IMG/VR virus record: IMGVR_UViG_3300027847_000878
Location: 1-29,238 of that record
Strand: one strand, 5' to 3'
From: a virus
DNA length: 29,238 nt
A program made the translations under genes and the position numbers. Within the stretch, counting starts at the first letter, position 1. Every line of letters starts with the position of its first letter. Below the pieces are notes generated by a model. That model was not told where the DNA came from. It made no database searches and was given only the letters and a program-made list of their open reading frames with translations. Shown in pieces: positions 7,084 through 13,734 of this stretch.

Positions 7084-9351
7084 TCAAGCAACTTTTTTGA
7101 TAAAAGCGTTGAGAAGAACACGATTCTGTAACTTACCACTTGTGTTCTTTTTCAATGCTCTACGGATTACCGCTTTAGTCGCACCGACTTCAACTTTATC
7201 CATGTGGTCAACACCATCAATCTGAAGACTTTTGGTATTGATAATGTAAAGTTCATCGTAAGATGTTTCTGTTTCAATCAAAAACTTTTCTTTACGAAAC
7301 TTTGTAACTTCTTCATCAGTTGGATATCGTTCCATAATCCAACCAATATCACTAGCGGTTCTTCTAGTGGAACTAGAAGTCAGGAAAAATCCAAGAAGAT
7401 TTATTCCCAATTGTTCTTTGAGAGCCAAGAGATAGATAGAAGTTGTATCCATTTGTTTACCATTTTTTCTTGTAGGATAAACTCTTGTTCTAGTTTTGAC
7501 ATCATCAATATGTAAACTTCTTTTACTTACACTTTTTGTAAGATTTTCAGAGGTGAGATAATCCATATGTCTGTTACTCTGACCATCAGAAAGAAATACG
7601 ACATTGACGATTTGAGCTTTTGTCTTGGTCTTAAACTCTTCCACGATTGTCTTAGCACAAACAATTGTTGAGTCTAATGGTGTTCCACCCAAATAAAAAT
7701 TGTCTGGTGCTCCATAATAAGGATGATCTCTCCAACCATAATAATTTGCAAACGTATCGGAAACCAACAATATATTTCTGTATGCTTCAGTCAATTCTCG
7801 GTTTTTCATTTTAGAGTTGAACAATGACATCAATCGTAAATGTTGATTGATTATCAAATCATTCGTTTTGTAGTTTGCTGTTCTCTTTCTAGCAGGGGTT
7901 TCATAATATTTAAAATTATCTCTCATGAAACCATAACTGTTACTGTTTTCAGTATGATCTCTGTAATGGTCAGTAAAAGCATAAACTTCAAATGGTATCT
8001 GAACTTTAGAACAGAACATAGTCAAGTTTATCAACTGTTCAATTGTTTCTTTCATGTAACCATTCATCGAACCAGACCAATCTATGAACATCACCATACC
8101 ATGATTTTTACCTTCTGGTAAAGAAGTAATCTGACGGAAAAGATTTTCACTATATTTGTAAGCGTGAATCTTATTCATGTCGAGTGTACCTTTTTTAGAA
8201 GAATATGCTCTACGATGAATGTCAGCAGCTTTCTTCATTTCAAATTCTTTGACCATGTAACTAATCATTTTACCACTGTTCTTTTTGAACGTTTTCAACA
8301 ATTCGTTTCCAGCATCTATTGCACCTTCGCGGTCATTGTAATAATCAGTCAGTTCTTTATGAATAACTTTATGGTCAATAACAATTGCTTCTGTATTAAT
8401 TTTTGGAAATGTCAAATAGTTAGGAATAGTTACTTCATCACTCATATCTGACATTTCTTCTTCTCTCTCACGAAAGTTATCATCAGTCAAAGAAGAAGGT
8501 TCTTCTGGAATACCATTATCCATTCCGTCACTATGAGTTCCACCTTCAAAATTATCTAACTCTTTTGAGGGTTTACCATCTTTGGATTTATTTTCAGATG
8601 ACTTGTTAGAAGTTTTGTCTGACCTATCAGAATCTTCTTCGTTTTCTTCATCAGATTCATCTTTTATGTCTGACATTTCTCCAGATTCATCTTCGTAATC
8701 ATCTTCGTATTCTTCTTCGGAATCTTCTAAATCATCTTCATCAAAATCACCATAACTATTATCAGTTTCAGATTCGTTTTCTTTACACCACTCATAAAGA
8801 GCATCGGTAACTTCAACGACATTTTCCCATGTTTCAGTTCTTTCAACTTTTTCAACCCACTCTCGCTCTTCATCAGTAAACTCAATCGAATACTGAGTTC
8901 CAGCTTTAGTGTAAAGATTGATACGGTCAATCAAACCAAGATCATTAGCATTGACACCCATCTTTCGTAATCCGAAAAAATCTTCGTTCATCAGTTCACT
9001 GTATCCGCCCAACATACATTTACGAGCTCCAGCAAATTTTCTCTTGATTTTCTTTTCGATACGAGCGTCTTCTATAACGTTCAGAAAGGATTTGTAACCT
9101 TTACCTTTTTCACTTACAGAAGAATGCCATCCGTCAAAAGGAGTCCAAAGTGCATGGCCGACTTCGTGTGCACAGAACAGATCGTAAACATCTGAACCAG
9201 GCTTCCATTTTAGAATAGGTAGATAGAGGACTCGATTTTTTACATCGAATGCTGCGGTAGGGATTTTCTTGTGTTCAACAGTAATGTTTTCTGCGGCCAT
9301 CAGTTTGGCCAACATCGACTTCTGTTCTACTAGGTCTGTTTTTTTCATCAT
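7084..9351 (-). CDS. Large VWA-domain protein with N-terminal HExxH zincin-like domain
   Basis: The 755-residue protein has three regions. Residues 1-190 contain AHEVGHALWTP with HEVGH at 62-66, a zinc-peptidase signature, and NVIEDARIEKKI at 91-102, where E94 is a plausible third ligand of a gluzincin-type site. Residues about 191-310 are an extremely acidic, low-complexity linker. From about 310 a CobT-like region leads to a VWA domain with the metal-binding motif DWSGS at 424-428. No signal peptide or membrane segment is visible, so it is probably cytoplasmic. The downstream gene encodes the partner-type MoxR/CobS ATPase, each gene having its own promoter. Whether the HExxH site cleaves protein or only binds metal is not shown. 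Confidence 0.87.
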   Translation of the reverse strand: MMKKTDLVEQKSMLAKLMAAENITVEHKKIPTAAFDVKNRVLYLPILKWKPGSDVYDLFCAHEVGHALWTPFDGWHSSVSEKGKGYKSFLNVIEDARIEKKIKRKFAGARKCMLGGYSELMNEDFFGLRKMGVNANDLGLIDRINLYTKAGTQYSIEFTDEEREWVEKVERTETWENVVEVTDALYEWCKENESETDNSYGDFDEDDLEDSEEEYEDDYEDESGEMSDIKDESDEENEEDSDRSDKTSNKSSENKSKDGKPSKELDNFEGGTHSDGMDNGIPEEPSSLTDDNFREREEEMSDMSDEVTIPNYLTFPKINTEAIVIDHKVIHKELTDYYNDREGAIDAGNELLKTFKKNSGKMISYMVKEFEMKKAADIHRRAYSSKKGTLDMNKIHAYKYSENLFRQITSLPEGKNHGMVMFIDWSGSMNGYMKETIEQLINLTMFCSKVQIPFEVYAFTDHYRDHTENSNSYGFMRDNFKYYETPARKRTANYKTNDLIINQHLRLMSLFNSKMKNRELTEAYRNILLVSDTFANYYGWRDHPYYGAPDNFYLGGTPLDSTIVCAKTIVEEFKTKTKAQIVNVVFLSDGQSNRHMDYLTSENLTKSVSKRSLHIDDVKTRTRVYPTRKNGKQMDTTSIYLLALKEQLGINLLGFFLTSSSTRRTASDIGWIMERYPTDEEVTKFRKEKFLIETETSYDELYIINTKSLQIDGVDHMDKVEVGATKAVIRRALKKNTSGKLQNRVLLNAFIKKVA

Positions 9352-9370
9352 AATATAATCTCAAAAAAAT

Positions 9371-9385
9371 GGTTATTTCTTAACC
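9371..9385 (-). other. Leader stem-loop, 5-bp stem
   Basis: GGTTA and TAACC enclose a 5-base loop just downstream of the -10 box of the promoter at 9399-9427 and before the VWA gene. It occupies the same position as the stem-loops after the promoters at 230 and 7041. Confidence 0.45.
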
Positions 9386-9398
9386 TCACTATACTTAT

Positions 9399-9427
9399 AT
9401 TATACCAAGACATCAACTCTTTGTCAA
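9399..9427 (-). promoter_or_regulatory. Sigma70-type promoter for the VWA gene
   Basis: TTGACA (9422-9427), a 17-bp spacer and TATAAT (9399-9404), with TGG before the -10 box. The TGA stop codon of the upstream 61-aa gene lies inside the -35 hexamer. GAAGAAAAGAC precedes the -35 box. The sequence after the -10 box, ATAAGTATAGTGAG, is shared with the promoter at 230-258. Confidence 0.87.
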
Positions 9428-9609
9428 GTCTTTTCTTCGCCTGGAGTAATATTTTTGTAATTTGATACCAATGCATCTGTTCCATCTTCCAATCCAGCAG
9501 GTTCTTTTGAATAATCGCCTGTTCCATCGTCAAGATGTTCATATCCGGTTATTTTTCCCGAATACTTCTTTAGCATTTCTTTTCTTATTTTCTTCAATGT
9601 TTTTGACAT
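9424..9609 (-). CDS. 61-aa hypothetical protein
   Basis: A small soluble protein starting MSKTLKKIRKEMLKKYSG; the N-terminal helix is strongly basic, and the middle and C-terminal parts are acidic with an NYKNITPGE motif. The ATG at 9607-9609 follows GAGGAAA, a strong ribosome site, and a consensus promoter lies 20 bases upstream (9630-9658), so expression is well supported. Function is unknown. The frame reaches a further ATG at 9624 that is probably not used. Confidence 0.7.
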   Translation of the reverse strand: MSKTLKKIRKEMLKKYSGKITGYEHLDDGTGDYSKEPAGLEDGTDALVSNYKNITPGEEKT

Positions 9610-9629
9610 TTTCCTCACTTTCAAGTACT

Positions 9630-9658
9630 ATTATACGTTGTGATGGGACGTTTGTCAA
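9630..9658 (-). promoter_or_regulatory. Sigma70-type promoter for the 61-aa gene
   Basis: TTGACA (9653-9658), a 17-bp spacer and TATAAT (9630-9635) on the minus strand. AAGAAAAGAC precedes the -35 box. There is no TGn element and no leader stem-loop. The predicted leader is about 15 bases. Confidence 0.83.
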
Positions 9659-9666
9659 GTCTTTTC

Positions 9667-10500
9667 TTACTCTGAATAAGAAAAATCTTTGGTGAGTTTT
9701 GTTTTGGGAACGTTTGCAGCAATCCAGCCCATGACCTCTTTCTTCACATCGGCTTCTGGAGCAATCGTTTTTCCTTCTTTCTTGAAGGTAAGGTAGGTAA
9801 AATCTGTAACAATAATGTTACCAGTTTTGGTTTTTACTTTTTTCTTTGTTTTGGGGTCAACATAAGGAATGGTGTTTTCTCTGTTATTCAGAACAACTCT
9901 AACACCTCCGTTGAGACCTCTTGGAAGTTTTCCCTTGATTACACCATACATACTAGTTGCTGCTCCTTCATGTGAGAGTAGCATTATGTCTTCTGGAACA
10001 ACTCTGTCTCTACTTCTGTTGTTGATAATCGCAACCGAATAATCTGTCAATACCCATGTAAGATGAATATTTTTTGAGTCATATCCCGCCTTTTCAAGTT
10101 TAGGTATGATATCTCCTATATCTGAAACATCTTTCATTGTGATGTCAAACATGATATTAGGAAGTCTGTCTGTATTAGAATCAGCAAGCATAATGTCGAG
10201 GGATTTGTCTTTGATACCAAGTTTTTTGATAAACATATGAATTTTATAAACATCCTTCGGATTTTTCAGATTCAATCCCTTTATCTCTGGATGTTTGCCT
10301 TGTAGATCAGCCATTTTCATATAGGCGGTTTTCCACTCATCTACGTCACGGATTTTGAACTTCTCTTTTTCCATAAAGTTAGAAATCGCAAATCCTTTAC
10401 CACTGCCAGCTCCTCCTGCGAGAAAAACTATCTGGCCATATTTCTTGCCTTGACCGTAAAGTATAAGTTTTTCTTCTAGATATTGGGAGAATGTTTTCAT
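9667..10500 (-). CDS. P-loop kinase-like protein with capsid-targeting-like N-terminus
   Basis: From ATG 10498-10500 the protein has 277 residues. It begins MKTFSQYLEE, resembling the N-terminal capsid-targeting peptide of T4 internal head proteins (MKTYQEFIAE), with L-E-E at residues 8-10 fitting the gp21 cleavage rule. A P-loop follows: QIVFLAGGAGSGKGF with Walker A at 29-36, ending GKG as in adenylate-kinase and zeta-toxin-like kinases. A later NNRSRDRVV segment may be a lid or substrate-binding element. The frame is open to 10614, with another ATG at 10530, but those residues look non-conserved in character. No clear ribosome site precedes any start. A TATAAATA late-promoter element lies just upstream. 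Substrate unknown; kinase activity is inferred from the P-loop only. Confidence 0.7.
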   Translation of the reverse strand: MKTFSQYLEEKLILYGQGKKYGQIVFLAGGAGSGKGFAISNFMEKEKFKIRDVDEWKTAYMKMADLQGKHPEIKGLNLKNPKDVYKIHMFIKKLGIKDKSLDIMLADSNTDRLPNIMFDITMKDVSDIGDIIPKLEKAGYDSKNIHLTWVLTDYSVAIINNRSRDRVVPEDIMLLSHEGAATSMYGVIKGKLPRGLNGGVRVVLNNRENTIPYVDPKTKKKVKTKTGNIIVTDFTYLTFKKEGKTIAPEADVKKEVMGWIAANVPKTKLTKDFSYSE

Positions 10501-10505
10501 AGAAG

Positions 10506-10513
10506 TATTTATA
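10506..10513 (-). promoter_or_regulatory. Late-type TATAAATA element before the P-loop gene
   Basis: The minus strand reads TATAAATA five bases before the ATG at 10500. With T4 spacing (TATAAATA at -13 to -6) transcription would start at the A of that ATG, giving a leaderless message. In AT-rich DNA this octamer also arises by chance, so the call depends on experiment. Confidence 0.4.
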
Positions 10514-10623
10514 AAGTCTTCATCTTTCATAATGATAAATATTGATAGACATAGCACTCTTCTTTGGAAGACTGTTGATGTTAGGGTGAGAAGAGCCTCC
10601 ACAACTCTTTTCATCCGTCTACT

Positions 10624-11454
10624 TCAAAAATCTCTTATGTGAGTTGACAACACTTCCAATTTGTGTTCTTTGAAATAAGCAGGTAATTTATTTCTGTTAC
10701 CAACTGGTTTCTGCTCCTTCTGTTCCAATATTGTATTCTGTAAGTGCCACGGAGTATACCTCAAGTCGATAAGTTCAGTATTTCTTTCGTGTCTTTCAGA
10801 GTGTTCTTTTGGTAATGAACCTTCCATCCACACTTCAAGGTTCTTTTTAGTTATAGGTGTTTGCCGTATTCTATCAACAATAACATTGTCATCAGACAGC
10901 ACATTTGGAATTCCATCACCTTTATCACCTCGTAAAATATGTTCTTTCAAATATTCTTGTGGGTCAACACCATTCAGAAATTTCTTTGTAGTAGGAGAAT
11001 ATTGATAAACGTTTTTCTCTCGTTGTAGTTGAATAAAATCTTTATCAGATGAAATAATTAATGTCTTTTCTCCCTCTTCTCTTTTTCTAAGCACCAGAGT
11101 ACCGATGACATCATCTGCTTCAGCGGTATCGACATGGATTACACGATAAGGAAAGTTTTCTTTGATCTCATTCTTTAGTTGATTAAAAATCTCAAAAACT
11201 TCACTCCAATTCACGGATGAAGCTTCTCTTCCCGATTTTCTCATTGCTTTGTATTGTGGGAAAAATTCTTTTCTCCAAGAGTGTTTTCCATCACAACATA
11301 TAACCAATTCTCCATATTCATCATGATGTTCTTTTCTATACTTTTTTAGACTATTCAATGTCATGTGTCTAATAATGTTTATATCTGCTTTACCGTTTTT
11401 CATAGACATAGATGCCGATGCAAATAGTATTTGACTCATATCAACCAATATCAT
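10624..11454 (-). CDS. rnh: RNase H, T4 type (FEN-1 family 5' nuclease)
   Basis: T4-type RNase H removes RNA primers and adjacent DNA from lagging-strand fragments. The 276-residue protein keeps the acidic metal-binding residues of the family: D5 in ILVDMSQI, D55 in CCDGKHSWRK followed by FFPQYKAMR, the EADD cluster at 112-115, D137 and D139 in SSDKDFIQL, and GDKGDGIPN at 176-184, the helix-hairpin-helix region. It is slightly shorter than the T4 enzyme (305). Its ATG lies inside the last codons of the upstream 52-aa gene, so both are expressed from the promoter at 11642-11670. Confidence 0.92.
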   Translation of the reverse strand: MILVDMSQILFASASMSMKNGKADINIIRHMTLNSLKKYRKEHHDEYGELVICCDGKHSWRKEFFPQYKAMRKSGREASSVNWSEVFEIFNQLKNEIKENFPYRVIHVDTAEADDVIGTLVLRKREEGEKTLIISSDKDFIQLQREKNVYQYSPTTKKFLNGVDPQEYLKEHILRGDKGDGIPNVLSDDNVIVDRIRQTPITKKNLEVWMEGSLPKEHSERHERNTELIDLRYTPWHLQNTILEQKEQKPVGNRNKLPAYFKEHKLEVLSTHIRDF

Positions 11455-11599
11455 TATTATTTTCCTTTTTTAAATTTTTTATTTCAATGTCAATTTCTCT
11501 CAATCTTCCTTCAATCTCCGTATTACTAGAGATATCAAGAGTTCCGCGGACTTCTGATAAACAAAGCATTTCATTCAATAAACTTTTTCGTGTCCTCAT
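11441..11599 (-). CDS. 52-aa hypothetical protein upstream of rnh
   Basis: A short reading frame from ATG 11597-11599 encodes 52 residues beginning MRTRKSLLNEMLCLSEV and ending in a charged helical segment (RLREIDIEIKNLKKEN) that looks like a short coiled coil. It has a good AGGAAAG ribosome site, is the first gene after a promoter, and its TGA stop overlaps the rnh start region by 14 bases, which is typical translational coupling. No function is recognised. Confidence 0.65.
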   Translation of the reverse strand: MRTRKSLLNEMLCLSEVRGTLDISSNTEIEGRLREIDIEIKNLKKENNNDIG

Positions 11600-11641
11600 A
11601 ATCTTTCCTGTTAGAATTTTTTATTTTGTAATTATAGTATT

Positions 11642-11670
11642 AATATAACAATAAGGCAGAGTAATGTCAA
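11642..11670 (-). promoter_or_regulatory. Sigma70-type promoter for the 52-aa gene and rnh
   Basis: TTGACA (11665-11670), a 17-bp spacer and TATATT (11642-11647) with TGT before the -10 box. ATAAAAAAC precedes the -35 box. The leader is about 35 bases and very AT-rich, with no clear stem-loop. Confidence 0.75.
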
Positions 11671-11729
11671 GTTTTTTATAATCTATTGAGTCACCGATAA
11701 TTAAAACTTGATCGTGTTGTGTGTAGAAA

Positions 11730-12056
11730 TTAACTATCGGCAATCGATCTGGCTTCGGGTGCTTTTTTGTCGAGAGGTTTTTCAGAGAGAGTTGTTTTTT
11801 TCCCTGTTTTAGTATTGGTACTTTCGGTTTTGACTGTAGATCTTTCAATCTTTTCCTCTTTGGACATTGATTTTTTATCACTATATCCATCTTTGTACCA
11901 ACCCCCACCTTTGAGATGAAAACTTCCCAAACTTACTATTCTAGTTGATGGTTGTCCGCAAAGGGAACATTCTATTGTTTTAGTTGTTGAAGTAATTTTA
12001 TCAAACTCTTCAGTTATTTCTTCACACACTTCACATTGATATTCATATATTGGCAT
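11730..12056 (-). CDS. FmdB-family zinc ribbon protein, copy 2
   Basis: The first 42 residues, starting MPIYEYQCEVCE, form the FmdB/CxxC zinc ribbon with cysteine pairs at C8-C11 and C30-C33. The remaining 66 residues are polar and lysine-rich (KKSMSKEEKIERS and similar) and look disordered. FmdB-type ribbons are small zinc-binding modules thought to act as regulators; no direct target is known. The copy immediately upstream shares the ribbon almost residue for residue but has a different tail. The ATG at 12054-12056 lies 6 bases beyond the upstream stop; an in-frame GTG at 12065 is less likely. Confidence 0.82.
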   Translation of the reverse strand: MPIYEYQCEVCEEITEEFDKITSTTKTIECSLCGQPSTRIVSLGSFHLKGGGWYKDGYSDKKSMSKEEKIERSTVKTESTNTKTGKKTTLSEKPLDKKAPEARSIADS

Positions 12057-12061
12057 ATTAA

Positions 12062-12328
12062 TCACTCTTTTTCGGTTGCAACCGCGTTTGATAACTCTTG
12101 AAGACTGTTGTTTGTAAATCCGGGCAATTGTTCTTGCACCAATCCGTTAATTTCAGTCTGACTTGGTATTCCGCCACCTGCAGAAAGTCGAAAACTTCCC
12201 AAACTCATGATTCTATTAGCTGGTTGTTCGCATAGATGACATTTTATTGTTTTAATTGTTGATGTAATTTTATCAAACTCTTCAGTTATTTTTTCACATA
12301 CTTCACATTTATATTCATATATTGGCAT
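12062..12328 (-). CDS. FmdB-family zinc ribbon protein, copy 1
   Basis: The 88-residue protein begins MPIYEYKCEVCEKITEEF with cysteine pairs at 8/11 and 30/33, the FmdB zinc ribbon. Its ribbon is nearly identical to that of the gene directly downstream, through SLGSF, after which the tails diverge: this one reads SAGGGIPSQTEINGLVQEQL and is shorter. A GGAG ribosome site precedes the ATG. Likely a zinc-binding regulatory protein; function in the phage is unknown. Confidence 0.82.
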   Translation of the reverse strand: MPIYEYKCEVCEKITEEFDKITSTIKTIKCHLCEQPANRIMSLGSFRLSAGGGIPSQTEINGLVQEQLPGFTNNSLQELSNAVATEKE

Positions 12329-12329
12329 A

Positions 12330-12479
12330 TTATTCGCTCCACCATTTTCCTATTCGGCCACCATGAAGGTAAACATCTTCGTGACCTTTATTGAAAACTT
12401 TAGCAACTGCGGCTAAAGCTTGTTGTTTGTCGTTAGTTCTAAAATAAGGTATATCACCAATCATAACTTGATATCTCAT
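12330..12479 (-). CDS. 49-aa hypothetical protein
   Basis: A short gene from ATG 12477-12479 to TAA 12330-12332. It encodes 49 residues beginning MRYQVMIGDIPYFRTNDKQ, followed by an alanine-rich helix (ALAAVAKVF) and ending GGRIGKWWSE. The start overlaps the upstream stop by ATGA and the next gene starts one base after its stop, so it fills a gap in a tightly packed operon. The fold appears to be a small alpha/beta unit. No family recognised. Confidence 0.65.
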   Translation of the reverse strand: MRYQVMIGDIPYFRTNDKQQALAAVAKVFNKGHEDVYLHGGRIGKWWSE

Positions 12480-12760
12480 TGTAAAGTCAATCCTGTTACC
12501 GCTGAAAGATACATATTTTCCATATCTCTCTTAGGTTCAAGAATTACTATAACGTGTTTATTATCTAAAGTAATTTTATCAATCTTCCCAGCGACACTCC
12601 AAGGCACTAGACCAATCCCCACTTGCCCAGAAGCAGTTGGTGCCATCGTCTGAAGAGCTCTTGGTTCTTCTAATATTAAAAATCCATCCGAACTTTCTTC
12701 CATTCTTGATATCAGTTCTTCTCCAGTAGTTAGTTTCAATACTTTTACATCATTTGCCAT
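12476..12760 (-). CDS. LSm-like small phage protein
   Basis: A 94-residue protein beginning MANDVKVLKLTTGEELISRM, with LVPWSVAGKID and VIVILEP segments and MYLSAVTGL near the end. The LTTGEELI opening followed by alternating short strands resembles the LSm/Sm-like beta-barrel proteins annotated in T4-like marine phages. A second protein of the same type is encoded at 19963-20289. RNA binding is inferred from the fold only. It lies one base after the lipase gene and overlaps the 49-aa gene by ATGA. Confidence 0.7.
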   Translation of the reverse strand: MANDVKVLKLTTGEELISRMEESSDGFLILEEPRALQTMAPTASGQVGIGLVPWSVAGKIDKITLDNKHVIVILEPKRDMENMYLSAVTGLTLQ

Positions 12761-12761
12761 C

Positions 12762-13505
12762 TTATAACTGCTCCTTCAACGTAGTTACATATTTTGAAAT
12801 TGAATGGTCTAAACCATCCGTTTTAGAAATCAGACCGTTATCATTATCTGGGCCCCAATCCAAAGTCTGACTATTCACAAATACCCCTGTGTGAACATAA
12901 GGGTAAGTAGGACTAAAAGTAACAGGATCGCTAAGGCGAACCACACGCCAATGAGTGGGTTGTCCTGAAACAAGAACTTGAGAAGATACTTTTGGTGATC
13001 CGTAAGAGAAAACCTGAACATTATGACCTCTCTTGTGCAACCACATACCTATAATCTGAGCAATGGCTCCACCTAAACTGTGACCAGTAACGTATACTGT
13101 ATGTTCTAATTGATAGTACTTGTCAACTTCTTGAATGATTGTTGTAGATGCATCTTTAAATCCTTTGTGAAGATATATGTCTAAAATATCATCCTTTATC
13201 ATTCTTATATCAATATCTGACACTACATTATCAGTGTTGTCAGTTCCTCTAATCACAATTATAGTTATTCCACCATCAGTCTTCACTTCATAAGCAAGAT
13301 TGTCTATTTCTGTTCCACCAGTATCATAGATTGATTCACAATACTCTGCGTGTTCAACTAGTGCGGATACTGTAACTGGTAGAGTTGACTTACCACCACT
13401 TGTTGCACCCGACTCTTCTGCACTCTTTGCACACCCGCTAAGTAGTAGAATCATTCCTACTATGGTGAACATCCATCTCTTCTTTTTTCTTCCAAGCTGT
13501 TGCAC
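12762..13505 (-). CDS. Class 3 lipase-like lipoprotein
   Basis: The 247-residue protein has a lipoprotein signal peptide: basic n-region RKKKRW, hydrophobic core FTIVGMILLL, and lipobox LLSGC with the acylated cysteine at 25. The mature part is a class 3 alpha/beta hydrolase: VIRGTDN for the oxyanion region, nucleophile elbow GHSLGG with S143, D193 in RLSDPVTFSP and H234 in GLDHSISKY, so the whole Ser-Asp-His triad is present. It should act on acyl esters in the periplasm or at the outer membrane. The GTG start at 13503-13505 has a GGAG site and provides the basic n-region; an ATG at 13472 would remove it. It overlaps the holin-like gene by 68 bases, suggesting a role in lysis or envelope remodelling. 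Confidence 0.85.
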   Translation of the reverse strand: MQQLGRKKKRWMFTIVGMILLLSGCAKSAEESGATSGGKSTLPVTVSALVEHAEYCESIYDTGGTEIDNLAYEVKTDGGITIIVIRGTDNTDNVVSDIDIRMIKDDILDIYLHKGFKDASTTIIQEVDKYYQLEHTVYVTGHSLGGAIAQIIGMWLHKRGHNVQVFSYGSPKVSSQVLVSGQPTHWRVVRLSDPVTFSPTYPYVHTGVFVNSQTLDWGPDNDNGLISKTDGLDHSISKYVTTLKEQL

Positions 13506-13734
13506 TTAAAATTGCTCCAAATGAAATGTGTAGGATTCCACCACCTTCTAAAGTTAAAGGTATCCAGCGTGATGCATCACAGACCAGACCTTTTGCGACC
13601 ATATCTACACAATAGTCGTTCATCTGCATATTCCAAACGACTGGCCCTACGAAAAAGTCACATAGACAAATCCAAAGATATACTAGGGCCGCCCAATCAC
13701 GCCAAAATCTGTTGATTGTTTTGTTTATACTCAC
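13438..13734 (-). CDS. Holin-like small membrane protein
   Basis: A 98-residue protein with a short basic N-terminus (NKTINRFWRDW), a hydrophobic helix at about 14-34 (ALVYLWICLCDFFVGPVVW) and a second at about 62-80 (EGGGILHISFGAILSATAW), then a charged tail. The FWRDW...GPVVW...LEGGGIL pattern resembles the multi-span holins of phages and gene-transfer agents. Holins make the membrane lesion that starts lysis. The adjacent lipase lipoprotein supports an envelope-directed cassette, but no endolysin is visible beside it. The start overlaps the 113-aa gene by ATGA. Confidence 0.6.
   Translation of the reverse strand: MSINKTINRFWRDWAALVYLWICLCDFFVGPVVWNMQMNDYCVDMVAKGLVCDASRWIPLTLEGGGILHISFGAILSATAWKKKEEMDVHHSRNDSTT

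Noticed and set aside
8727-8930. Minus-strand 67-codon frame within the VWA gene
   Set aside because: It is a frame shadow of the acidic region of the VWA gene.
9348-9542. Minus-strand 64-codon frame overlapping the 61-aa gene
   Set aside because: It is out of frame with the gene that has a strong GAGGAAA site and promoter, and it runs through the promoter of the VWA gene.
253-9658. Repeated TTGTCAAGT motif on the plus strand as a possible uptake sequence or iteron
   Set aside because: Each occurrence is the complement of the conserved -35 region ACTTGACAA of a minus-strand promoter, which explains the repetition.
10591-10609. Inverted repeat AAGAG...CTCTT between rnh and the P-loop gene as a terminator
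   Set aside because: No U-tract follows on either strand and the stem is short with a 9-base loop.
11671-11715. CAAGTTTT...AAAACTTG inverted repeat after the second FmdB gene as a terminator
   Set aside because: The intervening sequence is too long for a compact stem, and the distal arm is the upstream tract of the next promoter.
11621-11908. Minus-strand 95-codon frame overlapping the second FmdB gene
   Set aside because: Its first half is the FmdB tail read in another frame, and it runs across the promoter at 11642-11670; no ribosome site supports it.
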